Positions 16,602-25,428 of a stretch of DNA of 64,000 nucleotides are shown here, in pieces. Under the pieces are notes generated by a model. It was not told the origin of the DNA and did no database searches. It worked only from the letters and a program-made list of their open reading frames with translations. Positions within the stretch are counted from its first letter, which is position 1, and the number at the start of each line of letters is the position of its first letter. The stretch comes from Numidum massiliense (GTDB lineage Bacteria; Bacillota; Bacilli; Thermoactinomycetales; Novibacillaceae), in NCBI RefSeq assembly GCF_001375555.1, contig NZ_CTDZ01000009.1:675758-739757 (forward strand), in the 5' to 3' direction. The position numbers were made by a program, and so were the translations under genes.

Positions 16602-16894
16602 GTGACATTTTCGGGAGGAAACTTGAATTACCTTACGGAATAATATACAATTATGTCCAGATGGGTTGCATCCAGTGACGTTTATTTTTTATGCTTTTCC
16701 AAGCGACCATCTTTTCATTAACTTTTATAGAAAGCGCTAACATCACTCGCATTCATTCGAAGCGAGCTGTAGTAGTGAGATTTCAGAAAGGTATTCTTTA
16801 GAGGTATTCGGTACATCTCTGCAGAATCATCTGAGTAAGAGCAAGACTTCGGATGTAGATGGGTCTTTAAATTGTCATGAGGGGATGGGTTAAA
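16602..16894 (+). promoter_or_regulatory. Intergenic region with a CcpA cre-like box before the secreted lipase
   Basis: TAGAAAGCGCTAACA at 16728-16742 matches the cre consensus with one mismatch. No gene is seen in the segment. Carbon-catabolite repression of the downstream lipase is a reasonable inference. Confidence 0.5.
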
Positions 16895-18157
16895 GTGAGT
16901 AAAAAGTCTTCTATTGTCGCTCTAACTATTGTTATGTTTCTGTCCCTTTCTCTTGCGATTGGTTCCGTCTCCAACGCAATGGGGAGTAGCACTCTTGAGC
17001 TGGAAGAGACGTTTACTACCGTGAGTAACGGTTGGAGTAAAGTTGAACGTTGGAGAGATACGCGCCAACTATTTTCGATGGAAGATTATCCACCGGACGG
17101 TCGGGGTGATCAGGATGGTCAGCGGTTAACTTTTTTTGGCGGGGTGAAGAAACCTCATTCTAGCCGTTTTCTATTGTATTACGGCCCAAACTACGATTCG
17201 AACCCGATGCCTGTTCCGGTGCTTCTCGTTCACGGAGCCAACGATCATGCCGACCGGGCGTGGGCGAACCCGAATGAACTAGGCTCATACGGATGCGGTG
17301 CCATAAAATGTCCTGATACCGGTTTGATGCAGTATCTAGTTGGGAAAGGTTACAAAGTGTTTGCCATTAATTTTCCACACAAGCAGGGTGACAATTACTA
17401 TTCCGCTCAACAAATTAGCGATGCCATTACCATAATTAAGGACGAAACCGGAGCGAGTAAAGTCGATGTCATCGGTTGGAGCAAGGGTGCTTTTGCGGCG
17501 CGGATGTATGTTTCGTCTGTTACCAAGCCTAGTGGTACCGCTTACGCGAATGATGTCCGTAAGCTAGTTCTAATCGGTAATCCTAACAAAGGCTTCGATT
17601 ACATTTTTCGTCACGGTTGGTGGCATAACTTCAGTATCTTTCCAGAATGCGGCGGCCAAGTGAATGCACCATCACCACATACGGAAATGGTTTGTTACGG
17701 ATTATGGAATAAACACCCAGAATTGTCCATATTCAATACTGGCTCTGGTAACTTTTATCCAGGTCAAAAACAGATGTTGTCTAGATGGGACTTGAAATAC
17801 CCTCTCCCAACCTATGAACAGGATTGGTATACAACATATTACGGAGGTAGGGGTCTCTACACAGCAGGTAACGGCATTGACGCGGCTATTGCGCAAGGAT
17901 CGTTAGTACAAAAAATTCTCGATGCGGGCATCCCAGCGTCAATCGAAACGTATTTACTTTCGGGGGACCAGAATGACATTCCGACGATTCATAATGAACA
18001 TATGGGGCCGAGTGATGGTGTCGTTTTTATAGAAAGCGCAGCTTCAAGTGAAGGTATTGGCAATATGGCTGGAAACGTCACTGTCCAGCATAACCATTTG
18101 GAACTCGGATGGGCTTCGGCTTCAGCACATCAGATTGATCGGTGGCTCAGGCAATAG
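16895..18157 (+). CDS. Secreted alpha/beta-hydrolase lipase or esterase
   Basis: 420 residues from GTG 16895 (GAGGGGATGG upstream); an ATG at 16877 overlaps that ribosome site. A signal peptide fits KKSSIVALTIVMFLSLSLAI...VSNA. The mature protein has an oxyanion-type strand VPVLLVHGAND and the nucleophile elbow VIGWSKG with Ser near residue 196, the layout of secreted lipases related to LipA-like enzymes. His and Asp of the triad are probably in the C-terminal third (NEHMGPSDGVV, QHNHLELGW). The substrate is unknown. A second hydrolase gene follows 39 bases downstream. Confidence 0.8.
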   Translation: MSKKSSIVALTIVMFLSLSLAIGSVSNAMGSSTLELEETFTTVSNGWSKVERWRDTRQLFSMEDYPPDGRGDQDGQRLTFFGGVKKPHSSRFLLYYGPNYDSNPMPVPVLLVHGANDHADRAWANPNELGSYGCGAIKCPDTGLMQYLVGKGYKVFAINFPHKQGDNYYSAQQISDAITIIKDETGASKVDVIGWSKGAFAARMYVSSVTKPSGTAYANDVRKLVLIGNPNKGFDYIFRHGWWHNFSIFPECGGQVNAPSPHTEMVCYGLWNKHPELSIFNTGSGNFYPGQKQMLSRWDLKYPLPTYEQDWYTTYYGGRGLYTAGNGIDAAIAQGSLVQKILDAGIPASIETYLLSGDQNDIPTIHNEHMGPSDGVVFIESAASSEGIGNMAGNVTVQHNHLELGWASASAHQIDRWLRQ

Positions 18158-19125
18158 GATAATACTTATGAAAATACTCATAAGGAGGAGCAACACATGG
18201 CACTACAAACGTATGAGAAGCGTTCAATCCAGACAAAGCGGCTCAACGTCTCTTATTTAGTTAGCGGGAAACCAGGGAATGAACCGCTCATTCTCATCCA
18301 CGGAAACGTATCGTCAAATCTTTTCTTAGAAGATACCGTAAAATTGGTAGAAAACTACCATGTGTTCGCCCCAGACCTTCGCGGCTACGGGGAAACGGAG
18401 GCGCTCCCGATCGATGCGACGCACGGGTTGCGGGACTGGGCTGACGACCTAAAATCTTTTGTGGATGCATTAAATATTGATCAGCCGATGCACTTACTTG
18501 GATGGTCTATGGGCGGCGGTATAGCGATTCAGTATGCCATCGATCACCCTAAAGATGTAATGTCTATCACCTTAGTAAACCCCATTTCTCCATACGGGTT
18601 CGGGGGGACAAAGGATATCTCGGGAACTCCTTGTTATCCGAATAACGCTGGATCCGGGGGCGGGACGGTCAACCAGCAATTTGTAGAGAGTATACGTACT
18701 CAAAATCGAAGCACAGAGGATGCAAACAGCCCGCGTCAAGTGCTGAATCAGTTTTACTTCAAACCGCCGTTTCGCGTCACGGAAGATAAGGAGGAAGCGT
18801 TTGTCGATTCGATGCTGTCGACTCGCGTAGGAGAAGGGTTTTATCCAGGTTCGTTTGAAACGTGTAACGAGTGGCCAGGCGTAATCCCCGGGACAGACGG
18901 CGTAAACAATGCGCTTTCACCTAAATATATGAACTTGTCTAGCTTCGTGCAAATTGCGCCGAAGCCACCCGTCTTATGGCTACGCGGATCCGACGATCTA
19001 ATCGTTTCTGACACGTCCTTCTTCGATTTTGCCTATTTGGGGAAGCTCGGTCACGTACCGGGGTGGCCAGGTGACGACGACTTCCCCCCGCAGCCGATGG
19101 TTTCGCAAATGAGGCATTTTTTAGA

Positions 19126-20692
19126 AGCCCGGTGATTTAAATCAACTAAACCGCCTTACCTGTAAGTGAAGCGAAGCGATTAACGATAATAGTGACGAAA
19201 AAAACATGGAAACCTTTGTCCCTATTGTCCTGCGAGTTGGATTTTGGCATGCCAAAATCCCGGTTTGAGTTGGTTTTTTCTTAAACCGGAACCGGCAAAG
19301 TCTTTTGAGGTTCTGAACCATTGCTGTCAATAGCGCTTGTTCTTGCATGCAGTCTAGTCCCCGGCTGCGTGCGCGGTCGAGTCCGTGATCACATTTACTC
19401 TCGGCAAATATATGCTCGCATCGCGTGCGTAGCTTTTGGAGGTGGCGATACTTACTAGATAGCTGAATAAGTCTCGCTTTATTCTTAACCTGAACGGCCT
19501 TGACTTTGGCCAGCCGTTTGCGTTGTAATTTAGGGTTTCGCGTTTGGCGTTTCCATGTAGGGACGTCCTCTAATGTTAGATTTCGCAAAGAAACCAAGGG
19601 GATCATCCCCTGTTCGAACAGGGCATTCAAGTAGTCTGGCGTACCGTATGCTTTATCGGCTGAAAGGGTGCACACACGAATGGTCGGATGACAAAAACGA
19701 ATCGCCGCAAGTTGTTGCATGCTCGTTTCACGTTCAGCCACTCCAGATGCTATGCTGGCTTGTGTCGACAAAATGACGCCCGATGTGACATCTGTTACAT
19801 TGTGTATTAAATACCGTAGGTGAGCCTCTTGCCCCTTTGCCTTTTTATACAACCGTGCATCAGGGTCTGTTTTACTGCGGTGTGTCGCGTTAGAAAAAGT
19901 CTTTCCGTGAAAGTTCTCATGTGTGGCTTCTTCCTGCAGTCCCTGTTTTTTTCTCGATGCTTTGTCGGCTGAACCGGGAGACGATGGCGGGTCATCGTCG
20001 GTGTCATGAGGCGATGAAGACGGTTCAGCTTGACCGTCTTGTTGAGCGATTCTCGCCAAATAGTCCTCAATGGACTCTACGGGTGTACAAGTCATTTCTT
20101 TTAAGCTGTGAATCGAAGCGTTAGCCCGCACCTGAGTCCCGTCGACGCCAACGTGAACATCGGGCTTGACCAATCCTGCTGCAATACATTGATTGATTAC
20201 ATGAACCATAAGCTTTTCAAATATACCGTGTTGCCGCCAAAGTTTCCGAGTCTTGACAAGCGTCGTCCGATCCGGTAGCGATGGGCGGGAGGGATCAGGA
20301 TGTTGAATTGATTCAAAATCGAGCCCACAGAACCACAAGTATCCCGCATGCATAGGAAGTATCTCATACAGGCCGCGTTCGGAGTGGTTAAATAAATAGG
20401 AAAGTAGGATCAATCGCACGATGCGTTCCGGGTCGGCAGCCGGTCGTCCACTTCGTTCCGTATATAACGGAGCCACCCAGTCGTAAACGCAGGAGAAATC
20501 GATCGCTTCATTTAATTGTCGTAAAATATGACTTTTGGGTATGAGTGCTTCCATATCGATGAATTGAAACAGTTGCGGTTGGGTTGCGGATGATTTTTGT
20601 GCTTTCAAGGCTCTCACGCTCATTTCACAAGATCTTGTCACTCACTCTATTTTATACGATTATAACTTCGATGACGACTTTTTCACCGGGCT
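19126..20692 (-). mobile_element. IS1182-like insertion sequence, complete
   Basis: Terminal inverted repeats start AGCCCGGTGA (19126-19135) and end TCACCGGGCT (20683-20692), with weaker matching inward. The flanks carry a TTTAGA duplication (19120-19125 and 20693-20698). If the repeat is read one base longer on each side, the duplication becomes TTAG. Length about 1.57 kb with one transposase gene filling nearly all of it. Confidence 0.88.
19142..20641 (-). CDS. IS1182-family DDE transposase
   Basis: 499 residues. The N-terminal DUF772-type region (LFQFIDMEALIPKSHILRQL, then DPERIVRLILLSYLFNHSER) is followed by a DDE core: GVDGTQVRANAS (first Asp), STLSADKAYGTPDY-like second site (LSADKAYGTPDY), and a C-terminal RTRCEHIFAESKCDHGLDRAR segment with the Glu. 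A charged linker (about residues 205-250) resembles IS1182 proteins. The reading frame is intact, so the element may still move. An internal Met at residue 7 is an alternative start. Confidence 0.9.
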   Translation of the reverse strand: MTRSCEMSVRALKAQKSSATQPQLFQFIDMEALIPKSHILRQLNEAIDFSCVYDWVAPLYTERSGRPAADPERIVRLILLSYLFNHSERGLYEILPMHAGYLWFCGLDFESIQHPDPSRPSLPDRTTLVKTRKLWRQHGIFEKLMVHVINQCIAAGLVKPDVHVGVDGTQVRANASIHSLKEMTCTPVESIEDYLARIAQQDGQAEPSSSPHDTDDDPPSSPGSADKASRKKQGLQEEATHENFHGKTFSNATHRSKTDPDARLYKKAKGQEAHLRYLIHNVTDVTSGVILSTQASIASGVAERETSMQQLAAIRFCHPTIRVCTLSADKAYGTPDYLNALFEQGMIPLVSLRNLTLEDVPTWKRQTRNPKLQRKRLAKVKAVQVKNKARLIQLSSKYRHLQKLRTRCEHIFAESKCDHGLDRARSRGLDCMQEQALLTAMVQNLKRLCRFRFKKKPTQTGILACQNPTRRTIGTKVSMFFSSLLSLIASLHLQVRRFS

Positions 20693-20882
20693 TTTAGAGC
20701 GGTATGAAGAGGCGGGAGGGGCATATTCGGAGATTGTGATCGAAGATGCAGGACATGCGCCCCATATCGAGAAACCGGATATATTTTTAGAGGAATTGTA
20801 TAGTTTTTTACGAGCTAACAGAAAATAGACGTACATCTGTTGGCAATACGGCCTGTAAGACAGCTCTTGTCGACTTCCCTCA

Positions 20883-20916
20883 ATTCACGCTCGATTTGTT
20901 GCGGTCGAGCGTGAAT
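20883..20916. terminator. Stem-loop between convergent genes
   Basis: ATTCACGCTCGA (20883-20894) and TCGAGCGTGAAT (20905-20916) form a perfect 12-bp stem with a 10-base loop. No T-run follows on either strand, so terminator function is likely but not certain. Confidence 0.5.
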
Positions 20917-20939
20917 CGAATCGCACAATCGGCACAACG

Positions 20940-21812
20940 TCAACTGTTGCTCGGACGGGCAAGCAGTTCGCGCTCTTGTTCTGTAAACGTAAATCCTTCG
21001 CCTAATACTTCTTGGACATCACTGACAACGATAAAAGCGTAAGGGTCGACGTGGTGGACGAGTTTTTTTAAGCGGGAAATCTCGCTTTTGTTAACCACAC
21101 AATAAAGCACTTCTTTGTCGTTGCCAGTAAAGCCACCGCGTCCTTTTAACAATGTCGCGCCTCGGTTCATCTCTTTAATGAGGTAGGAGGAGATTTCGGC
21201 TGGTGCAGAAGACACGATGATCGCCGCTTTGGCCGAATAGACCCCTTCTTGGACAATATCGATGACACGGGCGCCCACGTATAAGGACACGATGGTGTAC
21301 ATCGCAATGTCGCGGCCGAGAAAATAGGCTGAAGTGGCAACGACGGCTAAGTCTACGAGAAATAACGAGCGGCCAACACTCCATCCAAGGTGTTTTTCCA
21401 TTAACCGTGCGATAATGGCGGAACCGCCAGACGTTCCGTTGAAGCGGAAGATAATGCCGATGCCGATACCGATCATTACGCCAGCGTACAGTGCGGCGAG
21501 CAACATATCGTCTTTCATCGGCTCGCCGATGCCGTTTGTCATCCATAGGGCCACGGAGGTGGCTGTCGTAGAAATAACGGTATACACCATTGGCGTTCGT
21601 CCGAGTTCGCGCCAACCGATGATTAAGAGGGGGAGGTTAAGCATCAAGTTGGTTAAAGCGGGCGACCAGTCAAATAAATATTTTAAAAGCAGTGTGATTC
21701 CCGTCACACCACCTTCTGCTAAATGGTTCGGAATGGCAAAATAGTTGATCCCGAAGGCAAAAATAAAAGACCCCAGTATTACCATGGATACATTTTTCAC
21801 ATGCTGTTGCAT
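20940..21812 (-). CDS. YitT-family membrane protein (DUF161 + DUF2179)
   Basis: 290 residues. It begins with the typical YitT first helix (MVILGSFIFAFGINYFAIPN followed by HLAEGGVTGI), has four or five more membrane helices including FRFNGTSGGSAIIARL, and ends in a soluble C-terminal DUF2179 domain (GRGGFTGNDKEVLYCVVNKS). Such proteins are common in several copies in Bacillales; the transport or structural role is not established. Monocistronic on the minus strand, with GGTGATGAC before the ATG. Confidence 0.88.
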   Translation of the reverse strand: MQQHVKNVSMVILGSFIFAFGINYFAIPNHLAEGGVTGITLLLKYLFDWSPALTNLMLNLPLLIIGWRELGRTPMVYTVISTTATSVALWMTNGIGEPMKDDMLLAALYAGVMIGIGIGIIFRFNGTSGGSAIIARLMEKHLGWSVGRSLFLVDLAVVATSAYFLGRDIAMYTIVSLYVGARVIDIVQEGVYSAKAAIIVSSAPAEISSYLIKEMNRGATLLKGRGGFTGNDKEVLYCVVNKSEISRLKKLVHHVDPYAFIVVSDVQEVLGEGFTFTEQERELLARPSNS

Positions 21813-21987
21813 ACGTCATCACCTTTTACGATTACAATTTTTCCGTGGTCACCTGTACAATTATATAGATTGCCTTCAACGGGGACAAGAGGGAGTGACA
21901 ACAGCTTTTTTCGGTCTGGCAAGCGGTAAACAACACCGTATAATGATGAGGAATAGGGATCTAGGAGGGGGCTTTTATTGGAGAGAT

Positions 21988-22335
21988 ATGGAAAGACAAA
22001 TCCTTGACGAATTAAAAGCGGACGAATTACAAGCGATCAAACGCGAGTTACAATCGATGAATAACCGAGAAAAGCAGCAGAAGGAAAAGACAGAAACGAC
22101 CAATCACGATAAAAGGTTGTCTCATTTCCTGGCGTTTTTTAAAGGTATCATGAATTGCCGTTGTCGTTGTGGCCCCTACGATTGCTATTGCGATCGGAGT
22201 TATTCAAGTATTGACGAGTTGGCTAACGAAATAAGAAAATATGAAGGACGAAGAACTGCGCCGCCTATGACAACAGATGACGTCACGTGCGGCGCAGTCC
22301 AATTTCGGTCGCATCATTCAAGAAGATACCCTTAG
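21988..22335 (+). CDS. Small Cys-rich hypothetical protein
   Basis: 115 residues. The N-terminal half is a charged helix (ILDELKADELQAIKRELQSM), followed by a Cys cluster NCRCRCGPYDCYCD (about residues 56-69) and a loosely ordered tail. A promoter-like pair CTGGCA (21916-21921) and TATAAT (21939-21944) with a 17-bp spacer precedes it. AGGAGGGGG at 21963 is 16 bases before ATG 21988, further than usual, so the start is uncertain. The Cys cluster suggests metal binding or a spore-coat-like role; no family is recognised. Confidence 0.5.
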   Translation: MERQILDELKADELQAIKRELQSMNNREKQQKEKTETTNHDKRLSHFLAFFKGIMNCRCRCGPYDCYCDRSYSSIDELANEIRKYEGRRTAPPMTTDDVTCGAVQFRSHHSRRYP

Positions 22336-22463
22336 ATGCTCATATACTCACAAAGTCTATATTCGCAGATATTCGAGCCTGATACTTACTTTAACTCCGC
22401 GATTCGAGTCTGATCCTCAGAATATTCAAGTTAGATACTCAAGAATGGCGCTAACGTGAACGG

Positions 22464-23129
22464 TTAGGACTTCTTTTCTTCAACTTTATATACACAGCGA
22501 TTTTCCCCAGTCAGAAGGTGTTCAGTTCGTTCAATGTGAACGTCGTCCCCTAAGAGAGAGCGGAACAGGGACAATTCGTTTTGGCACAGCTGCGTGCAAG
22601 CAGCGGCGGCGTCACAGATCGGGCAGTGCTTCTCCACGAGCAAAAATTGTCCATCCTCTTGTTCGCGAATTTCAGCCATGTATCCTTCATCCGTGCGAAT
22701 CGCGGCTAATCGCCTTAGCTTCTCCTTGAGATCAGTTGCATCCGACATGCGCGCTAAATATTGATCGTGAAGTTTTTTATTGCGGACGTGTAATAATTTA
22801 TCTAGGCCTGATTGCCCGAAGGATTCCTTCATCGCATCGATTAAGCTAACGGTTAGCTCTGAATAGCCGGTTGGAAATAGTCGGTTCGCTTCCGAGGTGA
22901 GACGCCATAGCTTAGCTGGACGTCCCATCGGGCGAGCTTCTTCCTCAAAATCGACCAGTCCTTTTCCCTGTAGGGAGTATAGATGCTGGCGAACAGCCAT
23001 GCCGGTGATTGATAATTCCTGAGAAAGCGTAGCGACGTCCATCGGCCCGTGTTGCTTGAGGAGATCGACGATCGTTTGCCGTGTTTTACTGGACGATTCC
23101 TTTTTCGTACGTGTTCTGTTCGAGTGCAT
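22464..23129 (-). CDS. SufR-like iron-sulfur HTH regulator
   Basis: 221 residues from ATG 23129 (GGAAGGAAG upstream). The N-terminal winged helix is KTRQTIVDLLKQHGPMDVAT followed by LSQELSITGMAVRQHLYSLQ. The C-terminus has the SufR-type cysteine pattern EKHCPICDAAAACTQLCQNE and then ERTEHLLTGENRCVY, which in SufR holds an Fe-S cluster sensing iron or oxidative state. It is divergent from the acetyltransferase gene; the shared 290-bp region contains a promoter and a palindrome. The target genes in this organism are unknown. Confidence 0.8.
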   Translation of the reverse strand: MHSNRTRTKKESSSKTRQTIVDLLKQHGPMDVATLSQELSITGMAVRQHLYSLQGKGLVDFEEEARPMGRPAKLWRLTSEANRLFPTGYSELTVSLIDAMKESFGQSGLDKLLHVRNKKLHDQYLARMSDATDLKEKLRRLAAIRTDEGYMAEIREQEDGQFLLVEKHCPICDAAAACTQLCQNELSLFRSLLGDDVHIERTEHLLTGENRCVYKVEEKKS

Positions 23130-23193
23130 TTCAAAACTTCCTTCCATAGACAGCGCGAAACGCAATTATTAGTAAATATTATAAATAAATATA

Positions 23194-23252
23194 TTGACAA
23201 AGTCAAAGGTAGACCTTAACATCAGCTTTATAAATCAAAAACTTTATAAAGT
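23194..23252 (+). promoter_or_regulatory. Promoter and palindromic operator candidate in the divergent region
   Basis: TTGACA (23194-23199), 17-bp spacer, TAACAT (23217-23222), then a perfect 12-bp palindrome ACTTTATAAAGT (23241-23252) just downstream of the predicted start site. Confidence 0.55.
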
Positions 23253-23276
23253 AATTTATTTGTAAAGGTGGTGGCT

Positions 23277-23312
23277 ATGTGTAGCAAACAGAGGCGTGGG
23301 CGTGGCATGTAG
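23277..23312 (+). CDS. Possible 11-residue leader peptide (MCSKQRRGRGM)
   Basis: A good ribosome site AAAGGTGGTGG precedes ATG 23277, and the frame ends at TAG 23312, in the transcribed leader of the acetyltransferase gene. The Cys at position 2 and Arg cluster are reminiscent of short regulatory uORFs, but nothing else supports it. Confidence 0.3.
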   Translation: MCSKQRRGRGM

Positions 23313-23421
23313 CAGGCATTGGGCGGTGCATACAGTGCAAGATGTGGTCCGTGTGATGAGACCCGAACCGAAAAAGTAGTTTTCCAAATTAAGATACTGT
23401 AACAAAAAGAAAGGGGTTAGG

Positions 23422-24174
23422 ATGATGAACGTTAGCGATTATTTACAGCGGTTGAACGTCGCAGAGGAGCCGAGACTGGACTGGCAGTATTTAGGTGTTT
23501 TGCAAGCACGACACATGTTGACGATACCCTTTGAAAATCTTTACATTATGGAGGGTAGAGAAATCGAGTTGGATGTGAACGCCTTTTTTGACAAGATGGT
23601 TGTTCAGCAGCGAGGCGGGTTTTGTTACGAGTTAAACGGTTTGTTGTATTGGCTTTTACGGGAACTCGGTTTTGACGTGTTTATGCTTTCGGGCCGGGTG
23701 ATGCGCGCGGAGGGCGGATATGGCCCCGAATTTGATCATATGGCATTGCTCGTAAGGCTAGGACAAGATTATCTTGTCGACGTCGGTTTTGGGGACTCTG
23801 TTCGATCGCCGCTACCTTTCTCGGGAGATGAAGTCCACGACGTCAGCGGTACGTATCGTTTGCAGAAGGATTCGCTTGGGGAATCAGCATATTTCTTCCA
23901 GAAGGTCATCGAAGGGCAATGGGTCAGTGAGTTCAAATTTACGACGATTCCTCGGGAGTTAAATGAATTTACTGGGATGTGTCGATACCAACAAACGTCT
24001 CCGGAATCTCATTTTACCCACCGACCGATCGTCTCCATCGCCACCGACGATGGCCGGATCACCTTGTCGGGAGATCAGCTAACGGTAACGGCTGGAGAGG
24101 AAAAAAAGAAGCTTACGATTGCCTCTCCGGAACAGCGCCGCGAAATATTAAGGGACTACTTCGGTATTTCGTAA
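23422..24174 (+). CDS. Arylamine N-acetyltransferase
   Basis: 250 residues. The family's catalytic triad is visible: Cys in RGGFCYELNGLLYWLL (about residue 71), His in GPEFDHMALLV (about 109) and Asp in YLVDVGFGD (about 124). IPFENLYIMEGREI is the typical N-terminal segment. It transfers acetyl from acetyl-CoA to arylamines or hydrazines via the Cys. A double ATG (23422, 23425) follows AAAGGGGTTAGG. Divergent from the SufR-like regulator, which may control it. Confidence 0.92.
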   Translation: MMNVSDYLQRLNVAEEPRLDWQYLGVLQARHMLTIPFENLYIMEGREIELDVNAFFDKMVVQQRGGFCYELNGLLYWLLRELGFDVFMLSGRVMRAEGGYGPEFDHMALLVRLGQDYLVDVGFGDSVRSPLPFSGDEVHDVSGTYRLQKDSLGESAYFFQKVIEGQWVSEFKFTTIPRELNEFTGMCRYQQTSPESHFTHRPIVSIATDDGRITLSGDQLTVTAGEEKKKLTIASPEQRREILRDYFGIS

Positions 24175-24229
24175 TCTGTATCGCCGGTTTAATATTGTGA
24201 GACAGTCCTAGTGAGCTTTGATCGCCGAA

Positions 24230-24262
24230 CATCCCGTTCCCTTGAGGCAAAGGGACGGGATG
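24230..24262. terminator. Stem-loop terminator between convergent genes
   Basis: CATCCCGTTCCCTT pairs with AAGGGACGGGATG (one bulged T) around a short loop, between the convergent acetyltransferase and DeoR genes. A T-rich stretch follows further on. Confidence 0.55.
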
Positions 24263-24332
24263 CTTTACGCAACTTTTTGTTAGGAAGCGTGGCAAGTTTT
24301 GTTCAAGCGAGGGTTTCACGGCTGTTAATCGG

Positions 24333-25109
24333 TTACGAGGTGGTCGTAACTTCTACACCAAAATGATTAAACTGCGCGATTTCCTCATCGGAGAAGTGCG
24401 CATCCGTAATAAACGTATCGACTTGTGATACGTCGGCAAAAGAAGCGATTGAGCTCTTCCCGATTTTTGTATGGTCGACTAAGGCCACAACTTTGCTCGC
24501 TTTCTTGAGCATTTCCCTTTTTAATTCCACTTCGTATATATTAAAATCCGTCAAGCCGGTATCAAACGTGAATCCGTTTGCAGAAGTAAACATCGCGTCA
24601 ACGTTTATTTTGTTCAGGACGTCGACGCCGAGTGTCCCTTCGAGGGAGCTCGAACCGGTTCGGACGACGCCGCCTAGTAAGATCACTGTGATGTCGGGGT
24701 GATCCCTTAACTCTAACGCGGTGTATATGCCGCTGGTGACGACCGTTAGACGTTTTTTTCCTCTCTTTAACAAACGGGCTAATTCTAAAACTGTCGAACT
24801 GGCATCGAATAACACACATTGTCCATCGGTAATTAATTGTACGGCCTGGGAAGCGATGTGCATTTTTTCTTGCTTGTTCTTTTTTTTCCGCGTCGAAAAG
24901 CTCGTTTCGTTTTCGATATAATCGGTAAGTACTGCTCCGCCGTGTGTGCGCGTTAACAAACCTTCTTTTTCCATTTGATTTAAATCGGATCGCAAAGTCG
25001 CTTCAGAAACGTCTATTTCCTTAGCGAGTTCTTTTACTGTTAAGCGTTGGTTTTTATTTAAGATCTCCATGATTTTGTTTCTTCTTTCGGCAACAAATAA
25101 CTTGACCAT
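24333..25109 (-). CDS. DeoR-family sugar/polyol regulator
   Basis: 258 residues. N-terminal DeoR HTH (AERRNKIMEILNKNQRLTVK, then ELAKEIDVSEATLRSDLNQM) and the family signature EGLLTRTHGGAVL. The C-terminal DeoRC sugar-phosphate sensor has VLFDASSTVLELAR and VVTSGIYTALEL. It is divergent from the polyol dehydrogenase, and a repeated AAGTAATGA motif in the intervening region is a plausible operator, so it probably represses the tetritol operon until a phosphorylated intermediate binds. Confidence 0.9.
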   Translation of the reverse strand: MVKLFVAERRNKIMEILNKNQRLTVKELAKEIDVSEATLRSDLNQMEKEGLLTRTHGGAVLTDYIENETSFSTRKKKNKQEKMHIASQAVQLITDGQCVLFDASSTVLELARLLKRGKKRLTVVTSGIYTALELRDHPDITVILLGGVVRTGSSSLEGTLGVDVLNKINVDAMFTSANGFTFDTGLTDFNIYEVELKREMLKKASKVVALVDHTKIGKSSIASFADVSQVDTFITDAHFSDEEIAQFNHFGVEVTTTS

Positions 25110-25293
25110 ACAACCATCCTATCTATTTGCATTCTTCTTCTAATGGTAGTGCAAATCGATGCGCTAATCAAGCGCTCTACTTATGATATTAGAGGCCTTT
25201 TACTCCCTAACTGGATTGCGGAACGAAAGTAACCGCAAATAGATGGTGGGGATGCTAGTGAATAGTAAGTGTTAATGAAACGACAAAAAAGAA

Positions 25294-25350
25294 AAGTAAT
25301 GAGTAAAAACGAAAATAAATCGTTGACAAAACGATAAGTAATGATAAGAT
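25294..25350 (+). promoter_or_regulatory. Promoter of the polyol operon with repeated operator-like motif
   Basis: TTGACA (25323-25328), 16-bp spacer, TAAGAT (25345-25350). AAGTAATGA occurs at 25294-25302 and again at 25336-25344 inside the promoter spacer, where a repressor would block polymerase. Confidence 0.6.
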
Positions 25351-25428
25351 AAAAAATAACTGATCGCAACAAAGCGAGGAACGATGCGTTGAAACCGATT
25401 GCAAAACTGCAAAAGGAGGAGATCAATC

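Larger units (their letters stand above)
18197..20828 (+). pseudogene. Alpha/beta hydrolase gene split by an IS element
   Basis: The 5' part (18197-19125) has the HGNVSSNL oxyanion segment, nucleophile elbow GWSMGGG (Ser near residue 104) and WLRGSDDLIV. The frame then runs four codons into the IS and stops at 19135. The 3' part (20699-20828) encodes the missing end, LERYEEAGGAYSEIVIEDAG plus the catalytic-His motif GHAPHIEKP, finishing at TAG 20828. Removing 19126-20692 plus one copy of the flanking TTTAGA rejoins the frame exactly into a 352-residue protein. AAGGAGGAG precedes the ATG. The truncated product lacks the catalytic His, so it should be inactive. Confidence 0.88.

Noticed and set aside
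13607-16678. Several reading frames through the CRISPR array with repeated LTYEELK or FQFLIGKIQT peptides
   Set aside because: They are translations of the CRISPR repeats in different frames, not genes.
12966-16894. Possible small cas genes flanking the array
   Set aside because: No reading frame in either flank resembles Cas1, Cas2, Cas6 or any other Cas protein.
19126-19135. Natural C-terminus of the hydrolase at the TGA 19135
   Set aside because: The last codons lie in the IS terminal repeat, and the true end with the His motif is found after the IS.
20641-20692. Reading YDYNFDDDFFTG as part of the hydrolase fragment
   Set aside because: This sequence belongs to the right terminal part of the IS; the hydrolase resumes after the duplicated TTTAGA.
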